DNA of 64,000 nucleotides. Source: Argentina anserina. Its lineage: Eukaryota > Streptophyta > Magnoliopsida > Rosales > Rosaceae. The DNA is taken from assembly GCF_933775445.1 (NCBI RefSeq), contig NC_065872.1:2666001-2730000 (forward strand), given 5' to 3'. Each line of letters opens with the position of its first letter. Position 1 is the stretch's first letter. Positions 37,712-50,032 of this stretch are shown here, one piece after another. The notes beneath the pieces were generated by a model. That model did no database searches. It saw only the letters and a list, made by a program, of their open reading frames with translations, and was not told the origin of the DNA. The position numbers and the translations under genes are program-made.

Positions 37712-38433
37712 TAAATTATAAGCAAAAATCTTTGGTCGAATGACCATGATATGGAAAGTTGCTTGCTCTTACTTGTTTCAGGGGATGGGAATTCCTGTGG
37801 GGAAGTTGTCTTTGTACACAGCTCTTGGAGGCCTTCGTCCCTCAGCAGTAAGCCTTTTCCCTTTCCTATGTTCTCACAGTTACAGTACAGACTTACTTCA
37901 AATGCATGAATTCTATGTTAACTGTAAGTTGTAACCAAAATTTCCTTGTACTTTCTTCTGCAGTGCTTGCCTATTACCATTGATGTTGGGACAAATAATG
38001 AGCAGTTGCTGAAGGATGAGTTCTACATTGGGCTGAGGCAAAAGAGAGCAACTGGAAAGGTTTTGTAGCTTCTTGATCATGCTAGGTGCATATTCTACCC
38101 ATCATATTATTTACCTAATCATGATGAGAGAGTTTTAATATCAATTGCAGGAGTATGCTGAGCTTTTACATGAGTTCATGGGTGCTGTGAAGCAGAACTA
38201 TGGCGAAAAAGTTCTTGTACAGGTTTGTGTTATATAACTCATATGCACGTACATGTGTGTGTGCCAGATTAATAGTGGTCTAAAGGGCTTTGGTAAGTTC
38301 AGTTCATCTTTTCTTGGCAATTATGTTGTCAATACAGCAGATATTAATAATGCATACCTGCTGCATTTACACTATACACTCGAGAAAAGAGAAATTGAAC
38401 TTACAGCAGCCATTTAGATCACCATTTTGTCTC

Positions 38434-38591
38434 TGTGAGCGTAAATCACGGGTAGTGATTGAAGGAGAGATTAAGGCGTGAATCACAGGTAGTGAAGAAC
38501 AACGGATAGTGGAGAACACTTTATAAGTGTATATATAGATGATTGTTGTGTAATGATATTAAGCAAGCAAGTGTAATATACAAGTTTAATT
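38434..38591 (+). repeat. 5' LTR of copia element
   Basis: 158 bp beginning TGTGAGCGTAAATCACGGGT and ending CAAGTTTAATT. It is nearly the same as 41804-41978 apart from a few substitutions and a 17-base segment present only in the 3' copy. Confidence 0.9.
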
Positions 38592-38603
38592 TGGTATTAG
38601 AGC
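38592..38603 (+). promoter_or_regulatory. Primer-binding site of copia element
   Basis: TGGTATTAGAGC directly after the 5' LTR differs by one base from TGGTATCAGAGC, the usual match to the 3' end of initiator methionine tRNA in plant copia elements. Confidence 0.9.
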
Positions 38604-38768
38604 ATGTGCTCTGTTTTTCTGGGTTAGTTTTATTTGCAGTCATTTAGTGTGAGCTCGTCAGCCGAGCTATATGTACCTGTTTTATCTCATCATTTGATCT
38701 CTGTTCCCCAATTGAACGCTGACGCTAAGTGCTCTGTGACATTTTTTCTTATGTATGTGATTTTTCAG

Positions 38769-39870
38769 GATCTTCTCACCGGGGAGTTAATTGGTCGGGG
38801 GTATCTGAGGGGCCGGTTGTTTCATCTGGATCAGACATATGCGGGGGAGAAACCAGGGGCACCATCTTGGACCGCTTTAATCTCCACTTCTGACAAGCTA
38901 AGTGAAGTTTGGTTATGGCATCGTCGCTTAGGGCATCCATCTTTTAGTGGTTATGAAATCATCTATGCCTACTTTGTTTATTAGTATGGATGAGTCACTT
39001 TTACGTTGTGAGACATGTGTTTTGGGTAAGAGTCATCGATCTACTTATTCCCCTAGTACTTCTAATAAACATCTTCTTCCTTTCGAATTAATTCATTCTG
39101 ATGTTTGGGGACCCTCCAAAGAATCTACTGTGTCTGGGATGCGGTATTATGTGTCATTTATTGATGATTGCACCCGTCTTTCATGGATTGTTCTCATCAA
39201 AACCAAAAATGAAGTTTTTCCCGCTTTCCAAGCCTTCTATGCCACTGTTAAAACACAATATAATGCCACAGTTCGAGTTCTTCGCTCTGATAATGGGGGG
39301 GAATATATGAATCATGTTTTTCAGGAGTTTCTTAACACACACGGAATTGTTCATCAAACAGCGTGTCCTTATACACCTTAGCATAATGGAATTTCTGAAA
39401 GGAAAAATCGTCATTTACTTGACATGGCTTGGTGTATTCTTTTTAGTGCCCATATGCCCAAATACCTTTGGGGTGATGTTGTCATCACTTCTGCATACCT
39501 CATTAATCGTCTTCCCTCTCGTGTTCTTCAGGGAAAAGTTCCATATGAGGTGCTTGCATCTCATGTCTCCTTACCCTCTTTTCATAATCTTCCTGCCCGT
39601 GTTTTCGGTTGTGTTGTTTTTGTCCATCTTCCAAAACACCAGAGATCTAAGTTGGATGCTCGGACTATTAAATGTGTGTTTGTTGGGTATGGCGGATATC
39701 AGAAAGGGTGCCGGTGCTATCATCCACCTACCAGGAAGTACTATGTCACTATGGATGTTACTTTCTTTGAGGATATGAGTTATTTTCCCTCTTCCGATAC
39801 TACTCTTCAGGGGGAGAATTCATATTCGAATAGCTGTATCATGGAGAGAGGGAGACAAATAAGCAAGTAG
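38769..39870 (+). pseudogene. Copia GAG-preintegrase and integrase remnant
   Basis: Bases 38769-38982 encode a GAG-preintegrase segment (LWHRRLGHPS). The integrase core follows in a second frame (38947-39870) with the HHCC-type CETCVLGK, the DVWGPS...FIDDCTRLSW block, RSDNGGEY and the later E-containing region. CAG has become TAG at 39379-39381 just before the HNG(I)SERKNR stretch, so integrase is truncated after about 145 codons. Confidence 0.9.
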
Positions 39871-40091
39871 ATATGGTGACATGATCAATTGAGATTACCA
39901 ATAAGTCCGCTATACAAGCACCACCGAGTGATTCCGATATAGTCACTCCAGAGATTCAGGTACCATAAGATGACAACACAACTGCCCCTCATACTACTGA
40001 CCAATACTCTCCTGGTACGGAAGATCACTCATATGAGGTTAGTCATTCTATTGGGACTAATACTAGTGATGCTAATAGTAGAAAATATGTC

Positions 40092-41796
40092 TTGCCAAAT
40101 AGGTCCACTCGGGGTCAGCTAACAAAAAAATATGAACCTACCCTTCAGGCAAAAGCTAAGTATCCTGTGACAAATTTTATGTCTACCAAAAGATTGTCTA
40201 AGTCATATGAATCATTTGTGAATCAAATATCTACTGTATCAGTACCTAACAAAATGCATGATGCATTGAGAGATCCAAAATGGAGGAAAGCAATGGAGGA
40301 AATCAATGGAGGAAGAGATGGAAGCATTACAAAAGAACAATAATTGGGAGCTTGTATCTCCACCACATGGCAAGAAGACTGTGGGATGTCGTTGGGTGTT
40401 TACAGTGAAGCATACTCCAGATGGATCAGTGAGCCGGTATAAAGCACGCCTAGTAGAAAAATGGTTCACCCAGACATATGACATAGACTATGATGAGACA
40501 TTTGCACATGTTGCAAAGATAAACACTATTCAGGTATTGCTCTCTTGTGCTGCTAACTTAAACTGGCCACTTAGACAGTTTGATGTTAAGAATGCATTCC
40601 TTCATGGAGAACTTACAGAAGAAGTGTACATGGATCTTCCGCCAGGATATGCGGCCGCTTCTCCAAGTAACTTTGTATGCAGATTGAGAAAATCTTTGTA
40701 TAGTCTTAAACAGTCACCTCGTGCTTGGTTTGGAAGATTCTCACAATTCATGAGGAGAATTGGCTACAGACAGAGTAATTCAGACCACACATTATTTCTC
40801 AGACATCAGCAAGGGAATGTAACAGCCCTAATTATATATGTTGATGATATGGTAGTTACTGGGAATGATACTGTTGAGGTGGATAGATTACAGAAACAAC
40901 TAGCCACATAATTTGAGATGAAAGACCTAGGTACACTCAAGTACTTCTTGGGCATTGAGGTAGCTCGGGGAAGTGATGGTATCTATCTGTGTCAGAGAAA
41001 GTACATCCTTGATCTACTAACAGAGACCGGTATGCTGAATTGCACTCCCATTGATACTCATATTGAGCAGAACCATCGGTTAGCAGAGTATCCAGATCAA
41101 GTACCGACTGAAAAAACTTGTTATCAAAGGCTAGTTGGACGTCTGATTTATTTATCACATACCAGACCAGATGTTGCATATGTAGTAAGTGTAGTGAGTC
41201 AGTTCATGCATAATCTCAGTGTGGACCACATGGATGCTGTTGTAAGGATTTTGAGGTACTTGAAGTCAGCCACAGGAAGAGAAGTAATGTTTTCTAATCA
41301 CAAAAATATCTTTGAGGTTTGTGGCTTCACAGATGCAGACTGAGCTGGAAATATTACAGATCGGAGATCCACATCATGGTACTTTACCTTTGTTGGGGGT
41401 AATCTTGTTACATGGAAGAGTAAGAAACAAAAAGTGGTAGCTCGATCTAGTACTGAAGCAGAATACAGAGGTATGGCTCAGGGAGTATATGAATTGTTAT
41501 GGCTTAGAAACTTGCTACAAGATTTGGGTATTAAGCCTAAATGTGCGATGCAGCTGTACTATGACAACAAAGCAGCTATTGATATTTCACATAATCATGT
41601 GCAACATGATCGTACAAAACATGTGGAGGTTGATTGTCACTTTATCAAGGAGAAGCTAGATGAGAAGATTATTAATTTTCCTTTTGTTCCTACAGAAAAG
41701 CAACTTGCCGATATGCTCACAAAAGGAGTATCTAAGAAAGTTTTTTATGACTCACTTGGTAAGTTGGGCATAGTTGATATGTATGCGCCAACTTGA
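40092..41796 (+). pseudogene. Copia reverse transcriptase and RNase H remnant
   Basis: Reverse transcriptase blocks are clear: WELV, GCRWVFTVK, FDVKNAFLHGEL, and the active site YVDDM at about 40838-40852. RNase H has STEAEYRG and the DNKAAI block. Breaks: a 13-base duplication near 40300 shifts the frame (GCAATGGAGGAA repeated), TAA at 40909-40911, and TGA for Trp at 41341-41343. The frame ends at 41796 shortly before the polypurine tract. Confidence 0.92.
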
Positions 41797-41803
41797 GGGA
41801 GAG
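41794..41803 (+). promoter_or_regulatory. Polypurine tract of copia element
   Basis: TGAGGGAGAG immediately before the 3' LTR, the expected primer site for plus-strand synthesis. Confidence 0.85.
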
Positions 41804-41978
41804 TGTGAGCGTAAATCACGGGTAGTGATTGAAGGAGAGATTAAAGCGTGAATCACGAGTAGTGGAGAACAACGGATAGTGGAGAACAATGGGTAGTGGA
41901 GAACACTTTATAGGTGTATATATAGATGATTGTTGTGTAATGATATTAAGCAAGCAAGTGTAATATACAAGTTTAATT
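41804..41978 (+). repeat. 3' LTR of copia element
   Basis: 175 bp, homologous to the 5' LTR, with an extra GAGAACAATGGGTAGTG that is an internal duplication of neighbouring GTAGTGGAGAACAA sequence. It ends at the GTCTC target duplication. Confidence 0.9.
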
Positions 41979-43334
41979 GTCTCAATACTTTTATGTTACA
42001 TCATATGGCTAATGACATGATTTTTGGAGTATGAATTTGTACATTTAGTTCTGATGTTATCTATGCCTTAAACTGATATGTGCAGTTTGAAGATTTCGCC
42101 AACCACAATGCCTTTGAGCTGCTGGCAAAATATGGAACTACTCATCTTGTCTTCAATGACGACATACAGGTACCACAAGTATATTGTGAATGGAGCTATT
42201 TACAGCTTGTACAATAAGGTTTTCACTCGTGAACTATTGTTTTATTCTTTCAGGGCACGGCTGCTGTAGTTCTTGCTGGAGTGGTGGCGGCACTAAAGTT
42301 AATTGGTGGCACCCTGTCTGATGACAAGTTTCTGTTCCTCGGTGCTGGGGAAGTAAGACCTTTGTTTATCAATTTCTTCCTTCACTATTCATGTGATGGC
42401 TTTTCGTGTCAACTAGTTAGAACTTGGCAGTCAACTTTGGGATGTAGTACTCATTCTACTTTTATTGCTTCATGATTGTAGGCTGGGACAGGTATAGCAG
42501 AGCTAATAGCTCTTGAGATCTCAAAGAAGATAATAGACCATTGTACAAACTGAGATATAAAGGTTTCCCATAATTGATCAATCATCTTCATTTATTCAGT
42601 ATTGTTCGTCTCTTGCAGACAAACATTCCTGTGGAAGAGACACGCAAAAAGATCTGGCTTGTTGATTCAAAGGTTTGGTAACTATCCAATCAAGATTCTG
42701 ATATTCACTCTCTTTCTTAATTTATTCCATCTCACTTGACAGAGTGGATAATCTTTCAGGGACTGATTGTTAGCTCACGTAAAGAATCTCTTCAACATTT
42801 TAAGAAGCCTTGGGCTCATGAACATGAACCTGTTAAGGATCTTATTGATGCTGTCAAGGTAGGGACCATATAATTGTGTATGTACCTATTCTGATGAGAA
42901 CTCCTTTTGATAATTCCTGTTTTATGTTTGTTGACCATGCTTCATCAGGCAATTAAACCAACAGTTCTTATTGGATCATCTGGTGTTGGAAGAACATTCA
43001 CAAAAGAAGTGATCGAGGCACTAGCTTCCTTCAATGAGGTGCTCCTGTCCTCCTTTCTGTGCCCTCAATACATGCCTAACTAAAATTCTGTACAAGTTTT
43101 TCTGTGGCTGTTATAACATTTACATACGAATATTGCAGAAACCTCTCATTTTGGCTCTTTCTAACCCAACATCACAGTCGGAATGTACAGCTGAAGAGGC
43201 ATATACTTGGACTAAGGTATAACATTTATTTGGTGAAGGATTTAATGGAACTTAAAGTTCGAATAAGTAAAACTAAAGTAACTTTGTTTTCCATGTTAAC
43301 ATGCTTAATTATTGTCCCTACTTTCAATTCGTAG

Positions 43335-43424
<90 letters not shown>

Positions 43425-44010
43425 TGATCTTGTATTACAGACTATATATGGAAGCAGGAGTTTATTTCTATTTTCTACTAACCTTGTTGATTCTATCAGT
43501 CCAACAATGCTTACATTTTCCCGGGATTTGGTCTCGGCTTGGTCATCTCTGGAGCAATTCGTGTGCATGATGATATGCTACTTGCAGCCTGTAAGTAGAT
43601 AGTTTATTAAGAATGATGAGATCTTTCAAGAAGCTTTGCAATAAGATGCTGGCTTCCAGTATTTTCCATAATACAACTTTTTTGTGCATCTTCCGTAAAC
43701 AGCTGAGGCCTTAGCTGGACAAGTTTCAAAGGAGAATTTTGATAATGGACTTATCTATCCACCATTCTCTAAAATTCGAAAGATTTCTGCCGAAATAGCT
43801 GCAAATGTAGCTGCCAAGGCATATGAACTTGGTGAGTTGTACTTGTCTTCTGTAAATATTTTTGTCAGAAGAATGGTGCTTTAAGTCCTTCTTCATCTCC
43901 ATCTTTTATTTGCTTTTGCAGGCGTCGCTACACGGCTCCCTCGTCCAGAAAATCTTGTGAAGTATGCCGAGAGTTGCATGTACAGTCCTCTCTACAGAAG
44001 CTACCGGTGA

Positions 44011-44900
44011 ACAGCCTGCCACCCCAGGAGCTTTGTCATCAAGCTTTGCTAAGAAATATTCTTCTGAGTGATGCTGTGCTATTTCATTTGGTGAAAGATG
44101 ATGTCTGTAAAATTAGTGAAAATCTGGTGTTTCTGGTCTCCTCTATATCAAATAAAGATGGCATCAATGGATCTGATAAGGTTTTAATTTGGAGAAAATT
44201 CTAATAGGGTTGGTTTATCACGTTTTAAATTCTATTTCGATCCAAAAGTTTTCTCATCACACCCCACCGTAGACCAATTCAGATCAGTGTCTTCAACAAC
44301 TAACTGTGATAAAATTGTTTGCTGAATCATATTGCTTTTTTTAGTGGTAAGATTGCTATACATAACAGCATATGAATTTACAGATGAATCTTTCTGCCAC
44401 AAACCTCAAACAAGACTGCCTCCGTTTAACTCGTTCATTAATTCTGAGATTCTTAGCGACTTAACAAGGTTCTAAAACCACTCTTGCGAAGCAAATGTGG
44501 CAACTGGTTAGATTGTGGTGCTGGTTTTCTCATAATCTCATCCCTAATTCTTCATCAATCATCTAACCTTTTCCATCTCCGAAAATTGTTGAAAAGCAAA
44601 AGTGACAAAAGAGGAGATTCCAGTTCCACCATTGAAAATTATCTCACTACAAGAGCTGGAGGGTTAATATTGTTTACATATAGGAATCTCTATTTCATAA
44701 AGTATACATGAAAAGACTGCAAGAGCTTATTCCCTTTATTGTTTCTTCAAGTTGCAAAACATCTTGCCATCGAATGGAAGGATATGAAAACATAACACTG
44801 AATTTACAGAGGGTCAGAAAGGCATCTCGCTCCCTGACCAACTACTATGCTAGCTATCTAATAAAAGAGATTCATCTTGATTTGCAAACGAGTTGCATAC
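44011..44900. other. Intergenic between convergent genes, nothing recognised
   Basis: This should hold the 3' untranslated regions of the malic enzyme (+) and the dioxygenase (minus). No ORF with family features and no repeat was identified. Confidence 0.5.
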
Positions 44901-47424
44901 TTACTTTTTAATTTCTTTGTAAGTAGTCTGGTCAGTATGAGTATCACTATAGCGCTGGCTCAGGTAAGTGTGACATAAGATTGGAGGAAACCTGGGAAAG
45001 TAGACAGATGAAGAATCATAGTTTTAGCTTTTAGGTAACTGTTTTCAGTTGCTAAAGTAGTAACTGTGAAATTGGTGAAGAAATTAAGCGCTCACTTGGG
45101 AGGGTTGTTTTCTGACTTGCAGGTAGGCAAGCACTCCACAAGACAATCATGACTAGGTTCTATGAAGTAAGCAATCTGCCAAAGATAAGAAGGAAAATCA
45201 TATATTTTCCATCAGAGTTGAAAACAGTCGAAATGATGAAACTCATTCCGGAACATAAAGTCGACAAATATAACCAATGCAGGTATATATAAAACTATAG
45301 ACTATTGCGGGCAACAATACAGCCAGAAAGAAAAGAAAAGAAGAAGGCATACAGAGTATCTCTCTTGACCGTTCCCTACGACTCTATGCAATGTGGACCT
45401 GAAAGTAGGAACAGGTGTCACACAATAGTTGAACACAAAAATCTTGATTAGGATAACGCAAATATGAGCCAACCGCATTGCACAGAGGCTGAAATTGTCA
45501 GCATCCGTTTCATAGGAGCAGATAATACACTTTGGATTGTATTTACAACTGAGAAACATGTACAGTACTTGAATTTACAGTTGCTCCAGCGTTCTAGCAT
45601 GTCGCCAAGATTCACTATAAATGCTCTGCAAAGAAAAAGAGAAAGAGAGAGAAAAGCATTGTTACCCCTCTGAATCAAAATGGTGTTTTTGCATTGTCCA
45701 TTGTTTTCACTCTTGTATACAGACAAGCTTCAAAATATGTCACCAACTAAATATGCTCAACTAAGAAAGCTTTAAAATGGTCATAGTGGACATATAAACA
45801 TAGCACATCTAAATTAAACAGCTTCACCTACTCAGGTTTTATCATTTTCCAGTTACTGGTTGAATTACTAACCCTTTAACCGGTGCTACATATTCCCATA
45901 ATTGAGGTTTGGCATCCTTATCCTTGCCTATCTGCAATGAAATAACAGATTAATGATGTTAATTTACCAGTTACGACAGTCTCTACTAGATGCATAGCTA
46001 ACTTTCTGATCAGCCTTCTTACTTGGAGACCTAAGACATCATCGGTTGCCAAGAGGGTAATGAGACCATAGTCAGAATGAGCTCCCGCTCCAAAAATTCC
46101 ATTTGATGGATCAGAAACTTTTCCTATGTATAAGAAGAAAATGACAACAGCTCCTCAGATAAGTTTAAAGTAAGATACTTCATAAAGTTCCAAAGGTTCT
46201 AACTGAGATTAGACCTTCATAGTGCAGTAAGCGGAATATCGCAATAGCCTCACCAAGCATCTCTTGCTTATCAAAGAAATGAACATCTAGGTCAAGAGCA
46301 AGGGCTATGAGCCTAGCAACCGCTTTACCCACCTCTCTGAGACAATGTACCCCAAAACAGCTCATAAGCTCTAGTTTTGAACCCACTATACATCAATCAT
46401 TCTAGAAAGTAGTAATCTGAATCAGATACTTAGACCAGTAATCTTAGAAAGTTTCAGGCAAAATTGTAAAGTCAGCTTGCACACTTGGAAAATCAGACTT
46501 CTCATGAAATTAGTTCCTCGGACTTCTCACACCACAGAAACATTGTACCACAAGCATTTACAAAAAAAAAAAAACAGCTCTTCTCCATCCCGTGGAGATA
46601 TGTAGAGTCAAGAATGTACAACTTACAAGGCTTGTCTTTGAAATTCTTCCATGGTCTCCCTCCACCCAGGTAAGATATCTACCAAAACAACAAAAAGGGA
46701 TCATTAACATACTTCTAGACGCTCAAACGGACCACAGCACAAAAGCAAGTCGAGTTAAACGAATCAGCACAATGCCAGCTTTCCCAACTCTACTCATTCA
46801 TTACCTGGAGCAGGCCAAACATTAGGACCGTAAAATGGTCTTTCCGATTTTGGGTCATCTTCAGCTACCTCAACTCCTATGTAATACCCCTCCTTGTAAT
46901 CTCCTACTAATCAAGAACCAAGCTTTTTCTCAAAACAACAACAAAAACCCAGAATTTCAATCTAAAAAAAAAACACAAACTAGCAGCAGAAGAGTTTCTA
47001 TGAGTGATATTTATATCGAACTAACCATGAACTTGGTTTTCATGGTCCAGATGCTCATCAAGAACAGGAGTATAACCCCTGTGCTTCTTGTTCCTCAAGA
47101 GCTTCATTTTTTCACCCAACGGTAAACCGAACATCCTCCTGCTCTGTGAAAAGACCTCGTCCATGAATTGCTCACTTATCCCATGATTTACCACGTAGAA
47201 GAAACCGCAATCCAAACAGGCCTAGAAACCCAGAACTAGATTAACTCCTAGACCAACGACGTTGCAACACAAAGTACAATGAAACATGAACAAGTTCGGA
47301 ACTCTATGATGGGAACCTGTTTGAGTAGAGAGACGGATTGGTTCGTGTCTGTGCTGAAGAGATCAATACAGTTGAGAGACGATACTGATATGACTTCAGC
47401 ACCGTGCTTGATTCCGTTATCCAT
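44901..47424 (-). CDS. 2-oxoglutarate/Fe(II)-dependent dioxygenase, DIN11-type
   Basis: Soluble non-haem iron oxygenase of the plant 2-ODD superfamily; such enzymes couple 2-oxoglutarate decarboxylation to oxidation of a substrate, unknown here. Eleven exons in order (complement): 47317-47424, 47026-47221, 46805-46903, 46627-46678, 46215-46336, 46023-46123, 45873-45931, 45569-45625, 45353-45398, 45096-45175, 44901-44991. All phases agree: 1011 nt, 336 residues, the family's usual length. The N-terminal domain has CGFFYVVNHGI and the DYKEGYYIGVE stretch typical of the Arabidopsis DIN11/At3g49630 group (family assignment from memory). Iron ligands are His208 and Asp210 (AHSDYG) and His269 (STLHRV); the 2-oxoglutarate-binding Arg278-x-Ser280 is in GQERYS. 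All catalytic residues are present and no break was found. It is tail-to-tail with the malic enzyme fragment. Confidence 0.9.
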
Positions 47425-47494
47425 TTTTCAGGTGAATTGAGCTGCGGGGAATTGTTGGTTTTCTGTGAAAGATTTGAGGGTGGAGAGTGGAAGC

Positions 47495-47502
47495 TATATA
47501 TA
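47495..47502 (-). promoter_or_regulatory. Probable TATA box of the dioxygenase gene
   Basis: TATATATA within the palindrome AAGCTATATATAGCTT, about 70 bases upstream of the minus-strand ATG at 47424, a normal plant TATA-to-ATG distance with a short leader. Confidence 0.55.
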
Positions 47503-47689
47503 GCTTTTCAGTTTTCAGTTTTCACCTTGAGAGTTATCTTGCTCCAGCAAGTTAAAGTGTTCTTGATGCCCGTTTGTTGGGCTCTCCGGGTGTTGTTTCC
47601 AACAGCTATAAGGCTCCGAAAATACATCTTTTACGGCGGACACTAATTTATTTCACCCATAAAGGTTTTTTTTTGTTGAAAATTCTAGA

Positions 47690-48141
47690 TTAAAATTAAT
47701 ACTGACGGATTGGTTAAAAGTAACTCTAAGTCATGTAACATGTGAGGGTGTTTTTCGTGATTTTTTTGGGGATCTTTGTCAATCACTTAATTGGAGTTTT
47801 TCATTTTATTCTAAATTTTATGCTATGATTTTGACAATTAAATTGTCATTGCTAAAGGTTGGTTATACTTATAGTTGGAAAGTAATTATAAGTGTGGTGA
47901 AGTATTTCTCTCCCCGTAGAATTTGAGAATCTGTTGGTACAACAATCTATCTAAAGTCCACCTAATGTATTTTCAATACAATCACATTTTTAGAGAAGAA
48001 AATGTGATAGTTGACAAAATTGCAAATTTAGGCCTCACCAATAACTTTTTTACTTGGTATAATAGTTCTCCAAGTGTGCTCATTAAGTACTTACAAGATG
48101 ATTATTTAGAATTTCCGAATTACTTAGCTACTCAAATTTAA
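47690..48141 (+). mobile_element. LINE remnant with RNase H-like segment
   Basis: The + strand reads KINTDG at about 47690, the usual start of the RNase H domain at the 3' end of plant LINEs. After several stops, an open piece at 47923-48141 has the pattern YNHIFREENVIVDKIANLG (the domain's His-x-x-Arg-x-x-Asn...Asp-x-x-Ala-Asn block). An A/T-rich stretch follows near 48195-48210. Only this 3' fragment is visible, strongly decayed. Confidence 0.6.
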
Positions 48142-48697
48142 AACTACATGTTAAACTGCTTGTACTTAGAGCTCGTGTTCGTGTTGTAATCTGTACTCAG
48201 TTAAAAAATAATAACGCATGCATAGAGTTGCTTACGAAGAGAGCAACTCCAAAATTAAAACAGAAAAATCCTAGATCGATCGGTTTCAGATCTTAGATTT
48301 ATCCGGAAAATCTTCATAGATTACGATGCGCGGTGAAAGGGAGACAAACAGAAGCATCCCAATTTTTCACATGCTTAGTTGATTGGTAGCTGGATTGAAA
48401 CATTTATGGGATCAGGAAAACTAGCAAGGACAGAAAGGCTGGGGTTCGAAATTAAACTCTTCCCCGGCGCCTTTTGGATTCAATTATGTATCAAATGGCG
48501 AATTTAATTAGACTGCAAATCTGCAATGCTAAACCTTAATTGCATATGTGATTGAAGTAGTACAGACATTTAACATCTCATTGATGATTCCTCAGCTACG
48601 CGACTAACCATTGACTAATATTATTTAGAGGAATTACAAAGAGAATTTATAGATCGGTAAACGGTAAGTAGGAGGGTCAAGCTAGAGCGTTGTTACG
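48142..48697. other. Intergenic, nothing recognised
   Basis: No ORF or repeat with support. The part nearest 48697 should contain the 3' untranslated region of the minus-strand RING-H2 gene. Confidence 0.4.
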
Positions 48698-49147
48698 CTA
48701 CAAATCACTTTTTTGAGTTTTTCCTATGATTATACATCTGCAATTAGGGCAGCAATTGGATCTGGCAATCCAATTTGATAAGCAGTTTCGGTGGTAGACA
48801 TGGCCACATTGGGTTTGCTTACCATTACTTCCTTGAAAACCTTCGAAACAAACAGTACAAACATCATCAACTGTAGCCTCTGGCATCTGCTCTACCAAAC
48901 AAATTGCGGTAAGTTCGTCCATAGTCTCAGAAATACTGTTCAAATTCTTGATGGAACTGCTAAACGCAGTCTCAAGGCCACTCACAGCAGTTTGGTGTCT
49001 TTGTGCTGCTCCAGGGTTGTTAAGCAGGAAATCACAAAGCTGCTGCAAGTCGTGTTGTAGTGCTAGACTCTGGTGAAGTATGTCTACTCCTGGTTGGGTA
49101 GTTTCTTGACTCGACAATGGTGACATTGTGCCTGTCCTTGATTTCAT
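48698..49147 (-). CDS. Small RING-H2 zinc finger protein (probable E3 ubiquitin ligase)
   Basis: Single-exon ORF of 149 residues with a genuine ATG. The C-terminal RING-H2 finger spans about residues 96-137: CTVC, then CGHVYHRNC (Cys-x-His-x2-His-x2-Cys) and CPNC, all eight metal ligands present, followed by a short basic tail. Such fingers usually bind an E2 enzyme and transfer ubiquitin; the target is unknown. The N-terminal ~90 residues are Gln/Ser/Leu-rich with no signal peptide or membrane helix, suggesting a soluble protein. It resembles the second RING-H2 gene at 53973-54338 in finger sequence (CGHVYH...C...W...SN.CP.CR) and in single-exon layout. Confidence 0.8.
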   Translation of the reverse strand: MKSRTGTMSPLSSQETTQPGVDILHQSLALQHDLQQLCDFLLNNPGAAQRHQTAVSGLETAFSSSIKNLNSISETMDELTAICLVEQMPEATVDDVCTVCFEGFQGSNGKQTQCGHVYHRNCLSNWIARSNCCPNCRCIIIGKTQKSDL

Positions 49148-49473
49148 TCACTAAATCGAGGGAGATATATAGCGTGAGGATGAGAGAGAAGGATTGCTAG
49201 CGAATCAGCGTAAATCCTATCAGTAAAAGGAATCCGAAGTGAATTAGGTTTCTGTAAGATATGAATGGAGTCAATGGACCAAGAGAGAAGATGAGAAAGA
49301 CCGAGAGAGACAAGTGGAAGGAAAGAGAAACACATATGAACCCTCGGATTTCACTCATTCAGATCTAATGGATGTAGATAAACCGTCCTTTTTTGTCCCT
49401 CAAACTTAGTCCCGCAGGTGAGCGGGCCTGGTTTTAATAGGCAATAACTGACATTCAGTCTTGGGTATTAAAT

Positions 49474-50032
49474 TATGTAGCACGGACACGGACACGAGTG
49501 TCCGTATTGGACACGATTCGATACGTAGATACGGCATGTAGAAATTTTTTTGGACATGGACACGTGGTGGACACGTCAATTAAAATTATTTTAATATATA
49601 TTTATTTATTTATTAAAAAATTAATTAAAAATTTGAAAGTATTTAGATATATATATATTAAAGTGTGCATAAATATAACAAAAACTGAATCTGTTGGAAT
49701 GGTTGAGGATTTGTTGGGTCCTTTGGATGACCAAGGTTCGAATCCCACCACAAACATTCTTATTTTTATCATGAGTTTCTCTCCTTATATATATTAAAGT
49801 GTGCATAAATATAACAAAAACTGAATCTGTTGGAATGGTTGAGGAGTTGTTGGGTGCCTTGGATGACCAAGGTTCGATTCTCACCATAAGCACTTTCACT
49901 TTTATTATGAGTTGGTGCGTGTCCGCGTGTCCGGGCCGTGTCCAAATTGAGTTCGCGTGTCCGAGCGTGTCCGTGTCCGTGTCCGTGTCGGACACGTAAT
50001 ACGGACCCTTGTCCGCGTGTCCGTGCTTCATA
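49474..50032. mobile_element. MULE-type MITE with tRNA-like internal duplication
   Basis: 559 bp. Ends TATGTAGCACGGACACGGAC and, on the other strand, TATGAAGCACGGACACGCGG form an inverted repeat. A 10-bp duplication GGTATTAAAT flanks it (49464-49473, 50033-50042), within the 9-11 bp range of Mutator-like elements. The subterminal zones are arrays of GTGTCCG/CGGACAC. The interior holds a tandem duplication (about 49651-49786 and 49787-49915). Confidence 0.8.
49651..49915 (+). repeat. Tandem duplication with pol III B-box-like sequence
   Basis: Two copies of about 130 bases start TATATATATTAAAGTGTGCA. Each contains GACCAAGGTTCGAATCC or a near copy (GGTTCGATTCT in the second), which matches the B-box/T-arm of tRNA genes, and the first is followed by CACCA. 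The 5' part does not fold convincingly as a tRNA, so this is a tRNA-derived (SINE-like) passenger, not a tRNA gene. Confidence 0.6.

Larger units (their letters stand above)
38434..41978 (+). mobile_element. Ty1/copia retrotransposon, gag-less and inactive
   Basis: It is flanked by a 5-bp duplication GTCTC (38429-38433 and 41979-41983) and bounded by short LTRs. A primer-binding site (TGGTATTAGAGC, 38592-38603, initiator-Met-tRNA type) follows the 5' LTR, and a polypurine tract precedes the 3' LTR. Order: remnant GAG-preintegrase, integrase, reverse transcriptase, RNase H, the copia order. Gag and protease are missing between 38604 and about 38760. It lies in a malic enzyme intron in the same orientation. 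Confidence 0.95.

Noticed and set aside
44940..44991. Suspected frameshift in the last dioxygenase exon
   Set aside because: On re-reading the complement base by base (TTATGTCACACTTACCTG) the frame is open to the TAA at 44901-44903; the exon is intact.
49740..49760. Possible tRNA gene around GGTTCGAATCC
   Set aside because: Only the T-arm-like part is convincing; no acceptor stem, D-arm or anticodon arm can be paired, and the segment is a repeated part of a MITE.
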